Origin: an uncultured Clostridium sp. | GTDB lineage: Bacteria > Bacillota > Clostridia > Clostridiales > Clostridiaceae | Direction of reading: 5' to 3' | DNA: 64,000 nucleotides | Assembly (NCBI GenBank): GCA_900540255.1 | Contig: UQFE01000013.1 | Coordinates: 8,389 to 72,388 of the forward strand | Part shown: one piece after another, positions 27,843-37,185 of the stretch | How the letters are laid out: every line of letters begins with the position of its first letter | Position numbering within the stretch: position 1 is the first letter of the stretch | Program-made: the position numbers and the translations under genes | Notes under the pieces: model-generated | What the model saw: only the letters and a program-made list of their open reading frames with translations | Told to the model about the DNA's origin: nothing | Databases searched by the model: none

Positions 27843-28542
27843 TTACCCCTCTACTTTTAATTAAATTATTATCGATATATTGAATAATACTTTTAATATC
27901 TTTAACCTTAAATTTAGCTTGAAAAGACTCATCAACATTTATGTTAGTATAAATTCTATTTTCCCTTTCTACTTTAAAAGTTAATATTCCTAACTCATTT
28001 GCTCCCTTAAAATCTTTCTCTTCATTATCTCCTATATAAATCATTTCACTAAATAAAATATTTAATTCTGAAGCCATTATTTCATAAGATTTTTTATTTG
28101 GTTTCCAAAACTCTCTACCTAATTCATCTGTAATAATTATCTTGTCAAATATATCGTTACATTTTAAAGCCTGTATCTTTTTTCTTTGACTTTCTTTGTA
28201 GCCATCTGTAATTATGCCTATTTTTACATTAATATCCTTTAAATAATTAATAGTATCAATTACATCATCAAAAAATTTAATTTTAGGATCATGATTTCTA
28301 TAAATTTCTATTAAATACAATATATAATCATGTGAATAATTTATATTAAAGAACTGTAAAACTCTATTAAATACATTTTTTGATGAATGACTAAATAAAT
28401 CATTTGTTTTTTTTACTACATCTTTATAATCTAAATTATATTTATTGGATATTTCTTTACTCACAGATTCAAATCCACTTTTTATATATTCGCTTTCAGA
28501 AATTAAAGTATCATCTAAATCAAATATTACTGCTTTAATCAT
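27805..28542 (-). CDS. HAD-family hydrolase
   Basis: The 245-residue protein has the HAD motifs in order: FDLDDTLIS (residues 7-15, with the nucleophile Asp8 and Asp10), IGIITDGYKESQRKKIQAL (about 112-130), a conserved Lys in FWKPNKKSYEIM, and MIYIGDNEEKDFKGANELGI. It resembles phosphatases of the YjjG/phosphoglycolate type. It lies between the ATP-grasp gene and the GT4 gene; HAD and ATP-grasp pairs of this kind occur in polysaccharide loci, where they probably make or attach a non-sugar substituent. The substrate is unknown. Confidence 0.8.
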   Translation of the reverse strand: MIKAVIFDLDDTLISESEYIKSGFESVSKEISNKYNLDYKDVVKKTNDLFSHSSKNVFNRVLQFFNINYSHDYILYLIEIYRNHDPKIKFFDDVIDTINYLKDINVKIGIITDGYKESQRKKIQALKCNDIFDKIIITDELGREFWKPNKKSYEIMASELNILFSEMIYIGDNEEKDFKGANELGILTFKVERENRIYTNINVDESFQAKFKVKDIKSIIQYIDNNLIKSRGVNENEENFICNYS

Positions 28543-29517
28543 TTAAATTAATTCTCCATCATTATTTAAAAAAATAGAATCATCAAATCTTAATGCCAAT
28601 ATATTTTCATTAAAATCTTCATTATAAGTTAATTTCTCATTTAAAAGTAATCTATATAAATTTAATGGTGAGTTAGCACCAGCTTTAATACTCATAGGAG
28701 CTCCTCCACCAAATCTTGGATTTATCTCTATAAATTTTATTTCATCCTTTATTTTCATACATTGAAATGTAATATGCCCTATAGGCTTTAATACCTCTAT
28801 AACTTTTTTTACTTCATTAATTAATTCTCTATCCTTAACAATTTTCCCCTTAGATATTTCCCCCGCTCTTGTTGCAATTCGCTCTCTTGGTACTATTGTT
28901 ATTGGATTTCCATCAAAATCAATAAATGCATCTATTGTATATTCTGTACCCTCTATAAATTCTTGAATAATTGGATTATCAATATAATCTTTAAAAAATA
29001 ATAATTGCTTTTCATTATTAACTTTAAATGCATTTATACTAGAACTTCCATCAATTGGCTTTATAAATAAGGGAAATTTATAATTTCTATTTTCAATATC
29101 ACTATTTTTAATTTCCTTTGGTATTCCAAATCCATTTTCTTCAAAAAACTTATTTGTATTCTTTTTATTTATACATATGTCTATTACTTTTTTATCACTA
29201 ATTAAAATTTTTGCATTTGTTTCCTTTTCAATTAATTTTTTATTTTTGCTTAAAATTTTTAACTCTGTATCTATAGTTGGTATTACCAACATAATATTTT
29301 CTTTATTACATATATTAATAACCGCCTCTATATATCCATCATCACCGATTTTGGGTATTGTATAGTTTTTATCCCCAAAGTATGTTGCAGGAGCAGTTTT
29401 CGATATATCTGCAGTTACAATATTACTTTCTATCCTTTTGATTTTTGCTGCCTCTTTAAAGCATTTTACTAACTCTACTCTTCTCCCAGCACTTAGTATC
29501 AATATATTAATAACCAT
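28543..29517 (-). CDS. ATP-grasp carboxylate-amine ligase-like protein
   Basis: This protein of 324 residues has the ATP-grasp layout: an N-terminal Rossmann-like part (ILILSAGRRVELVKCFKEAA), a lid region with FPLFIKPIDGSSSINAFKV near 148-166, IIQEFIEGTEYTIDAFIDFD, and the metal-binding end FIEINPRFGGGAPMSIKAGA near 268-287. It resembles CarB- and PylC-like ligases that join a carboxylate to an amine or phosphate. In capsule loci such enzymes may attach amino acids to sugars or make a precursor. It ends one base before the HAD gene, so the two probably act together. Confidence 0.8.
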   Translation of the reverse strand: MVINILILSAGRRVELVKCFKEAAKIKRIESNIVTADISKTAPATYFGDKNYTIPKIGDDGYIEAVINICNKENIMLVIPTIDTELKILSKNKKLIEKETNAKILISDKKVIDICINKKNTNKFFEENGFGIPKEIKNSDIENRNYKFPLFIKPIDGSSSINAFKVNNEKQLLFFKDYIDNPIIQEFIEGTEYTIDAFIDFDGNPITIVPRERIATRAGEISKGKIVKDRELINEVKKVIEVLKPIGHITFQCMKIKDEIKFIEINPRFGGGAPMSIKAGANSPLNLYRLLLNEKLTYNEDFNENILALRFDDSIFLNNDGELI

Positions 29518-29537
29518 ATTTTCCCCTTATACTTTCT

Positions 29538-30245
29538 TTATTTTTTTAACTTCTTAGATATTCTTCTCTTATGCCTACTCCATTTATCTTCTTCAGCATA
29601 ATACTCATAATAGCTATTATTTGTTTTTGTTTCTGAATCATTTAATATACTTCCAATAATATTTGAATTTACTTTTATAAGCTCATCATAAGCCTGCCTT
29701 ATTATTTTTTCCTTTGTCTTTCTTGCTCTAACAACTATAATCGTTGCATCTGATTTCGCAGCTAAAAGTAAGGGATCTGTAACTGGAATTACTGGTGGAG
29801 TATCCATAACTATATAATCAAAACTTAAAGATAACTCTTTTATTAAATCCTCCATAGAATTTGAGCCTACTATTTCTGATGGATTTGGTGGAATAGTTCC
29901 TGCAGTAATCATAAAAAGATACTCATCTATCTTTTTTATTACATCTTTTAAACTACATTTATCAACCAAAATATCAGTAAGCCCTAAATCATTTACTACT
30001 CTAAATTTTTTATGAATAGATGGCTTTCTTAAATCGCAATCTATAAGTAAAACTCTCGCTCCACTTTGACTTAAGGTAATTGCTAAGTTCCCTGAAATAG
30101 TAGACTTTCCCTCTCCTGGAATAGAACTTGTTACTACTATTGTTTTTATAGGTTTATCTACTGATGAAAACTTTATACTAGTTCTTAAACTTCTATACGC
30201 CTCTGCTGATATTGACTTTGGCATTTTGCTTGTTATGAACATCAT
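29538..30245 (-). CDS. cpsD: CpsD/CapB-type tyrosine autokinase
   Basis: A BY-kinase of 235 residues with Walker A SSIPGEGKST, Walker A' VLLIDCDLRKPS and Walker B FDYIVMDTPPV. The C-terminal tail holds the tyrosine cluster NSYYEYYAEEDKW, the usual autophosphorylation site. Together with the CpsC membrane protein it controls polymer length and export. I place the start at 30245 because AGAAAGGAG precedes it; an upstream ATG at 30272 lacks such a site. The gene overlaps the end of the CpsC gene by 53 bases. Confidence 0.9.
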   Translation of the reverse strand: MMFITSKMPKSISAEAYRSLRTSIKFSSVDKPIKTIVVTSSIPGEGKSTISGNLAITLSQSGARVLLIDCDLRKPSIHKKFRVVNDLGLTDILVDKCSLKDVIKKIDEYLFMITAGTIPPNPSEIVGSNSMEDLIKELSLSFDYIVMDTPPVIPVTDPLLLAAKSDATIIVVRARKTKEKIIRQAYDELIKVNSNIIGSILNDSETKTNNSYYEYYAEEDKWSRHKRRISKKLKK

Positions 30246-30933
30246 TATTCTCCTTTCTAAACTCCTTTTCATGAGTTGGTATATTACCTATAACAGGCAC
30301 TGGCAATACTTCTGCCAATCTTCTTTTAGAATTTACTCTATCATCTAAAAAATCTATCACTAAAATAATCATGGCTGATATTATTACTCCTGCAACAAAC
30401 CCTGTTAATTGTATCTTTTTCTTATTTGCGTATATTGTTGATGATTTTGCTTTACTTATTATAGTTGGTTGTGATTCCGGTGCTATTTGCTTAATTTTAT
30501 TTACTAATTCATCACTTACAGCATTTAGAATGTCTTCTATTTTATCATCACTTCCGCTAGAATATGATATCTTTACCATCGGAGTGTTTGAAGATGATGA
30601 AAATGATATACCATATGCTACTTCCGTAGAAGTTTTATTTATTCTATTTTTCCTTAAAATATTATCAAAAAAACCATCTACTTTTGATAACTCATTAAAA
30701 ATTGACACTAATTGTGAATAATAATCCACTTCCTCTTTAGAATAGTACTCTACTAACTCACTACCTTTTCCAATAAAAACCGTAGCATTTGCAACATAAG
30801 TTGGTTTTAGCTTTGAAGCTTTATATATGCCAACTGTAGTAGTAAATAATGTAACAATAATTATTATCCAAAACTTTTTTTTAAAAGTATATAATAAATC
30901 TTCAATATTTATAAATTTATCTATCATCTTCAT
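30193..30933 (-). CDS. cpsC: CpsC/Wzz-type chain length and kinase modulator
   Basis: This 246-residue protein has two membrane helices, one at about residues 20-38 (FWIIIIVTLFTTTVGIYKA) and one near 176-196 (LTGFVAGVIISAMIILVIDF), with an extracytoplasmic Wzz domain between. The second helix is followed by a cytoplasmic tail that activates the CpsD kinase in homologous systems. It is encoded directly before cpsD. A duplicated Ser/Lys pattern in ISKAKSSTIYANKKK precedes helix 2. Confidence 0.9.
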   Translation of the reverse strand: MKMIDKFINIEDLLYTFKKKFWIIIIVTLFTTTVGIYKASKLKPTYVANATVFIGKGSELVEYYSKEEVDYYSQLVSIFNELSKVDGFFDNILRKNRINKTSTEVAYGISFSSSSNTPMVKISYSSGSDDKIEDILNAVSDELVNKIKQIAPESQPTIISKAKSSTIYANKKKIQLTGFVAGVIISAMIILVIDFLDDRVNSKRRLAEVLPVPVIGNIPTHEKEFRKENNDVHNKQNAKVNISRGV

Positions 30934-31012
30934 CCTCCCGTTATCTTTTTCTATCTATATAGCAATCCCCACTTCTTATATAGCCCTCGATTTACTACTA
31001 TTACTTAAACAA

Positions 31013-31609
31013 CTAATTGCTTCCATTAAAATATTCCATTGTAACACTTTCACTTTGATTAATCCCTTCCCTTTTTAGTACCTTCCAAAAAGTTAAAAAG
31101 AAAATCTTAATATCTAACCAAAGAGACCAATTATCTACATACCAAACATCAAGCTTAAACTTTTCACTCCAAGTAATAGAATTCCTTCCATTTATCTGTG
31201 CCCATCCAGTAAGCCCTGGAAGAACTTCATGTCTTCTTATTTGTTCATCATTATAAAGTCCCAAATATTGAACTAATAATGCTCTTGGTCCAACTAAGCT
31301 CATATCACCCTTTAAAATATTAATAAGTTCTGGTAATTCATCTAAGCTAAAACTTCTTAAGAAACTTCCAAACTTAGTTACCCTCTCATTATCACTTAAT
31401 AAATTTCCATTCTTATCAGTAGAATTTTTCATTGTTCTAAACTTTATCATTTTAAATATTTTATTATCTTTTCCAACCCTCTCTTGCAAGAAAAAGGCCG
31501 GGCTCCCTAGGTTTATTATTACTAATAAGTAAATTAATGACATTAATGGCAATAAAAAAAATAAAGCTATTAATGATATTGTAATATCGAGAAGCCTTTT
31601 TACAAACAT
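31013..31609 (-). CDS. Undecaprenyl-phosphate phosphoglycosyl transferase (PglC-like)
   Basis: A small monotopic transferase of 198 residues that moves a sugar-1-phosphate to undecaprenyl phosphate and so starts each repeat unit. It has the re-entrant helix (LLDITISLIALFFLLPLMSL), the catalytic region with FLQERVGKDNKIFKMIKFRT near 75-94, and SFSLDELPELINILKGDMSL, VGPRALLVQY and PGLTGWAQINGRNS. The compact length is like PglC rather than the longer WbaP. This fits the dehydratase and aminotransferase encoded next to it, which make a 4-amino sugar. Confidence 0.9.
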   Translation of the reverse strand: MFVKRLLDITISLIALFFLLPLMSLIYLLVIINLGSPAFFLQERVGKDNKIFKMIKFRTMKNSTDKNGNLLSDNERVTKFGSFLRSFSLDELPELINILKGDMSLVGPRALLVQYLGLYNDEQIRRHEVLPGLTGWAQINGRNSITWSEKFKLDVWYVDNWSLWLDIKIFFLTFWKVLKREGINQSESVTMEYFNGSN

Positions 31610-31646
31610 AATCTATACCCTTCTTTAATATTAATTAATTTTATAT

Positions 31647-32828
31647 TTATTTAAATAATTCTTTTATAATTTTAATAACCCTATTTATTTCTTCTTGTGT
31701 CATTTTTGTATCTGAAGGTAGACAAATTCCCCTATTAAATATATCTTCAGAAACACTATTTTCATTATCATTAAAGCTACTGAAGAAATCATATTTCTCA
31801 TAATAAGGTTGTATATGCATTGGCTTCCATATATGTCTTGATTCTATATTATTTTCCTCAAGCTTTAAAATTATATCTAAAGGCTTAACATTTGATTTTG
31901 AATCTATAGTTGCAACACTTAACCAATAATTTGGATTCCCATAATCACATATATGTTGCATTTCAATTTCCTTAATATCTTTAAATCCTTCTTTATAAAT
32001 TTCATAAATATTTTTCTTTTGAGCTATTCTTTCATTCAAAACTCTTATTTGGCCTCTTCCTATCCCTGCAACAATATTACTCATTCTATAATTATATCCA
32101 AGCTCTGTATGATGATAATATCTTCTATTATCTCTAGCTTGTGTTGCCCAAAATCTTGCCTTTTTTATATCTTCATCATTGTTAGAAACAAGCATTCCAC
32201 CACCTGAAGTAGTTATTATCTTATTTCCATTAAATGAATAAATACCATACTTGCCAATTGTTCCTGTTTGTTTTCCTTTGTAAGTTGCACCAAGTGATTC
32301 TGCTGCATCTTCTATTATTGGAACATTGTACTTATTGCAAATTTCAAGTATTTCATCCATATTAGCAGCTTGTCCATAAAGGTGAACTACTATAACTGCT
32401 TTTGGCATGATTCCTTTTTCTTCATAAACTTCAAATGCCTTTTTTAATGCCTTTGGTGACATATTTAAACTTTCATATTCCGAATCTATAAATACGGGAG
32501 TTGCTTTTTCATAAATTATTGGATTGCAAGTTGCTGCAAATGTTAAATCTGAACAAAATACCACATCTCCTTCTTTTATTCCTAATAACTTAATTGCTAA
32601 ATGTATTGCTGAAGTTCCAGAAATTAATGCAGCTGCATTGTCTATTCCAACATATTGTGCAACTTCTTTTTCAAAGCTATTAACATTAGGGCCAAGTGGA
32701 GCAATCCAATTTGTATCAAATGCTTCTTTAATAAATTCCTTTTCTAAGTTACCCATATGTGGAGATGCTAAGAATATTCTTTTATTTTCATTAACTTCTT
32801 TTGATTTTCTTTCTTTTATTGCTTCCAT
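31647..32828 (-). CDS. DegT/DnrJ/EryC1-type sugar aminotransferase
   Basis: A PLP-dependent aminotransferase of 393 residues like PglE. It converts the 4-keto sugar made by the neighbouring dehydratase into a 4-amino-4,6-dideoxy sugar. Landmarks are the N-terminal IFLASPHMGNLEKEFIKEAF, the Asp of the cofactor site in PIIEDAAESLGATYKGKQTG, the Schiff-base lysine in YSFNGNKIITTSGGGML near 207, and HHTELGYNYRMSNIVAGIG. The start overlaps the end of the dehydratase gene by 13 bases. No PglD-like acetyltransferase gene lies nearby, so the amino group may stay free or be modified by another enzyme. Confidence 0.9.
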   Translation of the reverse strand: MEAIKERKSKEVNENKRIFLASPHMGNLEKEFIKEAFDTNWIAPLGPNVNSFEKEVAQYVGIDNAAALISGTSAIHLAIKLLGIKEGDVVFCSDLTFAATCNPIIYEKATPVFIDSEYESLNMSPKALKKAFEVYEEKGIMPKAVIVVHLYGQAANMDEILEICNKYNVPIIEDAAESLGATYKGKQTGTIGKYGIYSFNGNKIITTSGGGMLVSNNDEDIKKARFWATQARDNRRYYHHTELGYNYRMSNIVAGIGRGQIRVLNERIAQKKNIYEIYKEGFKDIKEIEMQHICDYGNPNYWLSVATIDSKSNVKPLDIILKLEENNIESRHIWKPMHIQPYYEKYDFFSSFNDNENSVSEDIFNRGICLPSDTKMTQEEINRVIKIIKELFK

Positions 32829-34735
32829 TGCTCTTCCCCTCCTGATGTAATTGCAGCTTCTTGTAATATCCTTTTATTGTTATAAAACTCTGGTGAATTA
32901 TAAGTTGGTACTATTTCCTTTAATTTATCTTTTAGCATATTTTCATTTCCTAATTTTGTAGCAAAAATTAAATCATCTATTTGATTTTTTAGATTACTTA
33001 ATGAAATACTTTCTGGCTTATCAACAAATATTTTATTATGCTGAGTTTTTCTTAAATCTTTATTCATTAATAATTCTTCATATAATTTTTCTCCTGGCCT
33101 TAAACCTGTTATTTGAATTTTTATCTCTTCATTAGGCTTATATCCAGAAAGTTTTATTAAATTTTCTGCTAAATCATAAATTTTAACTGGTTTGCCCATA
33201 TCTAAAACAAATACTTCTCCACCTTTTGCATATGCCCCTGCTTGAAGTACTAATTGAGCAGCTTCTGGAATTAACATAAAATATCTTGTTATATTCTTGT
33301 GAGTTAAGGTTACCGGTCCACCTTTTTTAATTTGTTTCTTAAATAATGGAATTACTGAACCATTACTTCCAAGTACATTACCAAATCTAACTGCAACAAA
33401 TTCTGTTTTATTTCCTCTTTCATTATTAGCTGCTTGTACTATCATTTCACAAAGCCTTTTTGTTGCTCCCATTATATTAGTAGGATTAACTGCTTTATCA
33501 GTAGAAATTAAAACAAACTTTTCTACCTTATATTGAATTGCCAATTCAACCATATTTAATGTTCCTAGAACATTATTTTTAATTGCCTCACCAGGGTTAT
33601 CTTCCATTAATGGTACATGCTTATGTGCTGCTGCATGAAATATTATTGATGGCTTATATGCACTTATTACTTGATTTAATCTAAATTTATCTCTAACTGA
33701 TGCAATTATTACTTTTTTATTTAAATTAGGTTCATTAAAAGATAATTCATTTTGTATATCATAGGCATTATTTTCATAAATATCTAATATTAAAAGAAGT
33801 TTTGGATTATACTTTGCAATTTGTCTACATAATTCAGCTCCAATTGAACCTCCTCCTCCAGTTACTAAAACAACCTTATCCTTTATATATTCCTCAATTC
33901 CAACCTTATCTAATTTAACCTCTTCTCTTCCTATTAAATCCCTTAAGTCTACATATCTCATTTTATTAAAAGAAATACCTTCTTCTAATAATTGATAGTA
34001 CCCTGGAATAACCTTAATCTTAGCTTTTGTATTACTACATATATCAAGTATTTTTGCCCTTTCTTCTCCATTTATCTTTGCAATTGCAAAAAATATTTCA
34101 TCTATATTTTCTTTTTCTACTATTTCAGCAATATCATTTCTATCACCAAGAATTTTTACACCATTTAAATAATTTCCTATTTTTGATTTATTATCATCTA
34201 TAATTCCTACAATATTATATTCATCACTTTTTTCTTTTCTTATTTCAGTCATTATTGTAGATGCACAATCGCCTGCACCAATTATTAAAACATTGTATTT
34301 ACCATTAATTTTTTCAGATGTTGTGTAAATAATTGCTCTTGTTAATACTTTTAATGACATTCTAAAACTTGTAATTAAAGCTATTATTACTATTCCAGAT
34401 ATAATATTTAATGACGCTGGTATTGAATTTGGAATAATTAACATTACTACTGTAGTTATGATACATGCAATACTTGTTGAAGTAATTGCTTGTTTAAATT
34501 CATAAATACCTGCATTTATCCATATACAACTATACATCTTAAAACTTAATAATATTGCTATATATATTACTGCTACTAAAGGAAGCTTTATAAATATACT
34601 TCTTATTAACTGTGATGATGAATATTGAAATAACATTATTAAGTAATAAGATAAAAATATAATTGTTAAATCTCCAAGTAACAATATTGATTTTTTGCTT
34701 TTTTTACTTAAATTTAAAATAGCTTTGCCTCTCAA
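32816..34735 (-). CDS. Membrane-bound nucleotide-sugar 4,6-dehydratase (PglF/CapD type)
   Basis: About 639 residues: four to five N-terminal membrane helices (DLTIIFLSYYLIMLF onward), a Rossmann CoA-like domain with NVLIIGAGDCASTIMTEIRK, and the catalytic dehydratase domain starting VVLVTGGGGSIGAELCRQIA and including STDKAVNPTNIMGATKRLCE. Such enzymes remove water from UDP-GlcNAc to give the 4-keto-6-deoxy sugar. It is the first gene of the capsule operon. The frame is open to 34783, but the TTG at 34735 has the better upstream site (AAGGGAG); the start is uncertain by 16 residues. Confidence 0.85.
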   Translation of the reverse strand: MRGKAILNLSKKSKKSILLLGDLTIIFLSYYLIMLFQYSSSQLIRSIFIKLPLVAVIYIAILLSFKMYSCIWINAGIYEFKQAITSTSIACIITTVVMLIIPNSIPASLNIISGIVIIALITSFRMSLKVLTRAIIYTTSEKINGKYNVLIIGAGDCASTIMTEIRKEKSDEYNIVGIIDDNKSKIGNYLNGVKILGDRNDIAEIVEKENIDEIFFAIAKINGEERAKILDICSNTKAKIKVIPGYYQLLEEGISFNKMRYVDLRDLIGREEVKLDKVGIEEYIKDKVVLVTGGGGSIGAELCRQIAKYNPKLLLILDIYENNAYDIQNELSFNEPNLNKKVIIASVRDKFRLNQVISAYKPSIIFHAAAHKHVPLMEDNPGEAIKNNVLGTLNMVELAIQYKVEKFVLISTDKAVNPTNIMGATKRLCEMIVQAANNERGNKTEFVAVRFGNVLGSNGSVIPLFKKQIKKGGPVTLTHKNITRYFMLIPEAAQLVLQAGAYAKGGEVFVLDMGKPVKIYDLAENLIKLSGYKPNEEIKIQITGLRPGEKLYEELLMNKDLRKTQHNKIFVDKPESISLSNLKNQIDDLIFATKLGNENMLKDKLKEIVPTYNSPEFYNNKRILQEAAITSGGEEQWKQ

Positions 34736-34783
34736 CCCTCTTTTACTCCCTTCTTTATATTTTTTTACTCTTATATTTATCAA

Positions 34784-35184
34784 TATTAAACATAACTTTA
34801 ATATCTTTTTATTAAATAATTATACATTTTACAATCTTTTACAGTAAATAATATATTAGTATTATCTCATATTACTTCTTTTTCATTACTTATCTTTATA
34901 CTACTAACTAATACTAATTAATTATTTATCCCTTACTACATTTTTATTATGTTTATATATTAAAATTTATTTTTTATTTAATACTGAATATTAAAATTTT
35001 AAATTTAATATAATTTTAAATTTTGTATTAATAAAAGTATTATTTTGAAAATTTAACTATTTAATATAATTTTAATTAAAAACATTAAAATTTTTAGAAC
35101 TTTATGTAAATTAATCTATACTTTTCCATTTTTTTATTATATAATTTTAATATTAGTTATTTTAATTTGGGAAAGGGTGGTAAT
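34784..35184. other. Divergent control region of the polysaccharide operon
   Basis: Some 400 bases of extremely AT-rich DNA lie between the first capsule gene and the divergent LuxR-type regulator. No JUMPstart element, riboswitch or clear promoter was recognised. Both transcripts probably start here. Confidence 0.4.
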
Positions 35185-35856
35185 GTGAATATTTCTATTT
35201 TGTGCAGATATCCTGTAATTCACGAAGGTATTAAATCATTATTAAAAGATAATTTCGAAAATATTTCTTATTTTTCTTCTATAGATAATTGTATTAAGTC
35301 TTTAAATTCTACTGATGATAAAAGTATAAATAATACTAAAGATACACTTTTAATAATTACATTATTTAAAGAAGATTTAGAAATAATAGATAATATTTTA
35401 TCTATTAAAGATAACTATTCTAACTTAAAATTATTAGTTATAGATTTTAATGAAAGTAAAAATATGTTTTTTAAAACTTCAAAATTAAAAGTTGATGGTT
35501 ATATACTTGGAACATTTGCTCAAGAAGATATTAATTATGCTTTACATAAAATTTCTACAGGTGCAAAATTTTATGATCGTGAATTATTATATAGACTTGT
35601 TGAGGATGAATCTGCTGTTACAATTACTAGTAAAAATCATTTGAGGACACCTCTTACTAGAAGGGAATTAGAAATACTTTCTCAATTATCTAATGGGTTA
35701 AGTAATTTTGAAATAGCTAAAAATCTTAACATAAGCGAAAATACTGTTAAAAAGCATATTAGCAATATATTTATTAAAATTAATGTTAAAGATAGAACTC
35801 AAGCTATTATTTATGCTTATGAATCTGGCTTAATTGTCAGGCCATTGTTTTTATAA
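35185..35856 (+). CDS. LuxR-type regulator with degenerate receiver domain
   Basis: The 223-residue protein ends in a full LuxR/NarL helix-turn-helix: LTRRELEILSQLSNGLSNFE and IAKNLNISENTVKKHISNIF. The N-terminal part has receiver-like length, but the phosphoacceptor region reads DTLLIITLFKEDLEI without the usual Asp followed by P, and the acidic pair at the start is missing (SILCRYPVIHEG). It is therefore probably not controlled by phosphorylation. The GTG at 35185 follows AAAGGGTGG. It is divergent from the capsule operon and is the best local candidate for its regulator. DNA targets are unknown. Confidence 0.75.
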   Translation: MNISILCRYPVIHEGIKSLLKDNFENISYFSSIDNCIKSLNSTDDKSINNTKDTLLIITLFKEDLEIIDNILSIKDNYSNLKLLVIDFNESKNMFFKTSKLKVDGYILGTFAQEDINYALHKISTGAKFYDRELLYRLVEDESAVTITSKNHLRTPLTRRELEILSQLSNGLSNFEIAKNLNISENTVKKHISNIFIKINVKDRTQAIIYAYESGLIVRPLFL

Positions 35857-35879
35857 ATTAGCGTTTGCATATTTTTAAA

Positions 35880-35937
35880 TACAATAAGTAATGATAAACT
35901 CTTTATTTAAGATTTATCATTACTTATTTTTATTTTT
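35880..35937 (+). terminator. Terminator after the LuxR-type regulator
   Basis: AATAAGTAATGATAAA pairs with TTTATCATTACTTATT, followed by a T-rich run. It closes the regulator gene. Confidence 0.85.
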
Positions 35938-36552
35938 AATATAATAAAAGACTTCGGAACTATTATTCATGTTAAAAGCTAGACCTTTATCCCCTATGAC
36001 TTGTTTTCAAGTGTATCATACATAATTTTGTTATCTCCTGATAAATTTCTTTATCATTCTAATGCAGTATGTGTAAATGAAAATATCCGAAATTATGCTT
36101 AATATTATTTTGCAATAATATTAAAATACATCTTGAACCATCATGTTCTTTTATAAAGCTTTTCTTTCTAACATTTCTTTTACTTAAGATAAATCGATAT
36201 TTTCTCAATATTAAAATAATAAAGATACGCTATATCACTCTTAAGCTAATAGTCCAAAATCTTTTAAAGAGATAACACTATATAAATTTTTAAAACAGTA
36301 GCGAGGCATAACAAACATATTATGATTAGCTTCTATTTAATTATTTATAACTATCTTCACTATAAATAATTTCTAAAATTTATTACTTGTTACCTCTTAT
36401 TAATGTTTTATCCTTTTTTAATTTAATTTATTCATATTTTTATAAAATTTTATAAATATTATTTTTTTGAATATATATTTTGCTTTTTGTCAAGAATTTC
36501 TAAAGACTATTTAGGCCTAAAAGTTAAATTTTTTATTTAAAGGAGATGTGTA
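35938..36552. other. Long intergenic region before the pilin gene, possible gene remnant
   Basis: No intact gene is present. On the minus strand short open pieces such as MYDTLENKS after AGGAGA (near 36030) and other fragments are broken by many stops, which may be the remains of a lost gene; I could not identify it. The 3' end holds the promoter region of the pilin gene. Confidence 0.35.
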
Positions 36553-36984
36553 ATGAAAACAATAATTAACTTTTTTAAAATCAACTCAAATTTAAACAAC
36601 AAAAAGAAGGGATTTACCTTAATTGAGCTTGTAGCTGTCATGGCTATTATTGCAATACTTTCAGCCGCATTTATTCCTAGATTTGGTAACTATATTACTC
36701 AAGCTAAAAAGGTAAGCATTTTAAATGAAGCAAAATCAATTGTTACTGCATATGAATCAGTAAAATATAAATCTACTACTAAAAATGAAAATGAAACTAT
36801 AGGTTCTGATCTTCAAGGGGATAATTTACCTATTGAAAAAGATAGCTTAAAGAAACTAGGAAATGCAACAGTTGCTCAATGTAAATTACTTCTTGATACT
36901 GAAAATCATGATTTTACATTAAATGATAACACTATTACTATTTCTAATACAGATAGTTCTAAAGGAACAATAACTATAGAATAA
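36553..36984 (+). CDS. pilA: Type IV pilin-like protein
   Basis: This 143-residue prepilin has a basic leader ending NNKKKG and the class III cleavage site G20 before FTLIELVAVMAIIAILSAAF; Glu25 is at position +5 of the mature protein. After the hydrophobic helix (21-45) comes a small variable globular domain with a single Cys (AQCKLLLD). AAAGGAG precedes the ATG. No pilus assembly ATPase, platform protein or peptidase is encoded near it, so it depends on a pilus locus elsewhere. It could be a major pilin variant or a minor pseudopilin. Confidence 0.85.
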   Translation: MKTIINFFKINSNLNNKKKGFTLIELVAVMAIIAILSAAFIPRFGNYITQAKKVSILNEAKSIVTAYESVKYKSTTKNENETIGSDLQGDNLPIEKDSLKKLGNATVAQCKLLLDTENHDFTLNDNTITISNTDSSKGTITIE

Positions 36985-37108
36985 CACTTCTTATGATATT
37001 AAACTGTATTACTTAAAATAACTTATATAGCAATTATTTATACAAAATTTCACAATTAAATTAACATAATATTCAAATTAATTTATATAATAAATTTTAT
37101 AATAAAAA

Positions 37109-37166
37109 GCTGTGTAAGGCTTCTGTAACATATCTATATTACAAGCCTTTACACAGCTCACTTTAA
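37109..37166. terminator. Bidirectional terminator between pilin and aminopeptidase genes
   Basis: AGCTGTGTAAGGCTT and AAGCCTTTACACAGCT form a strong stem. It lies between the convergent genes ending at 36984 and 37186 and can serve both. Confidence 0.8.
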
Positions 37167-37185
37167 AAAATTTCAATAAATTATC

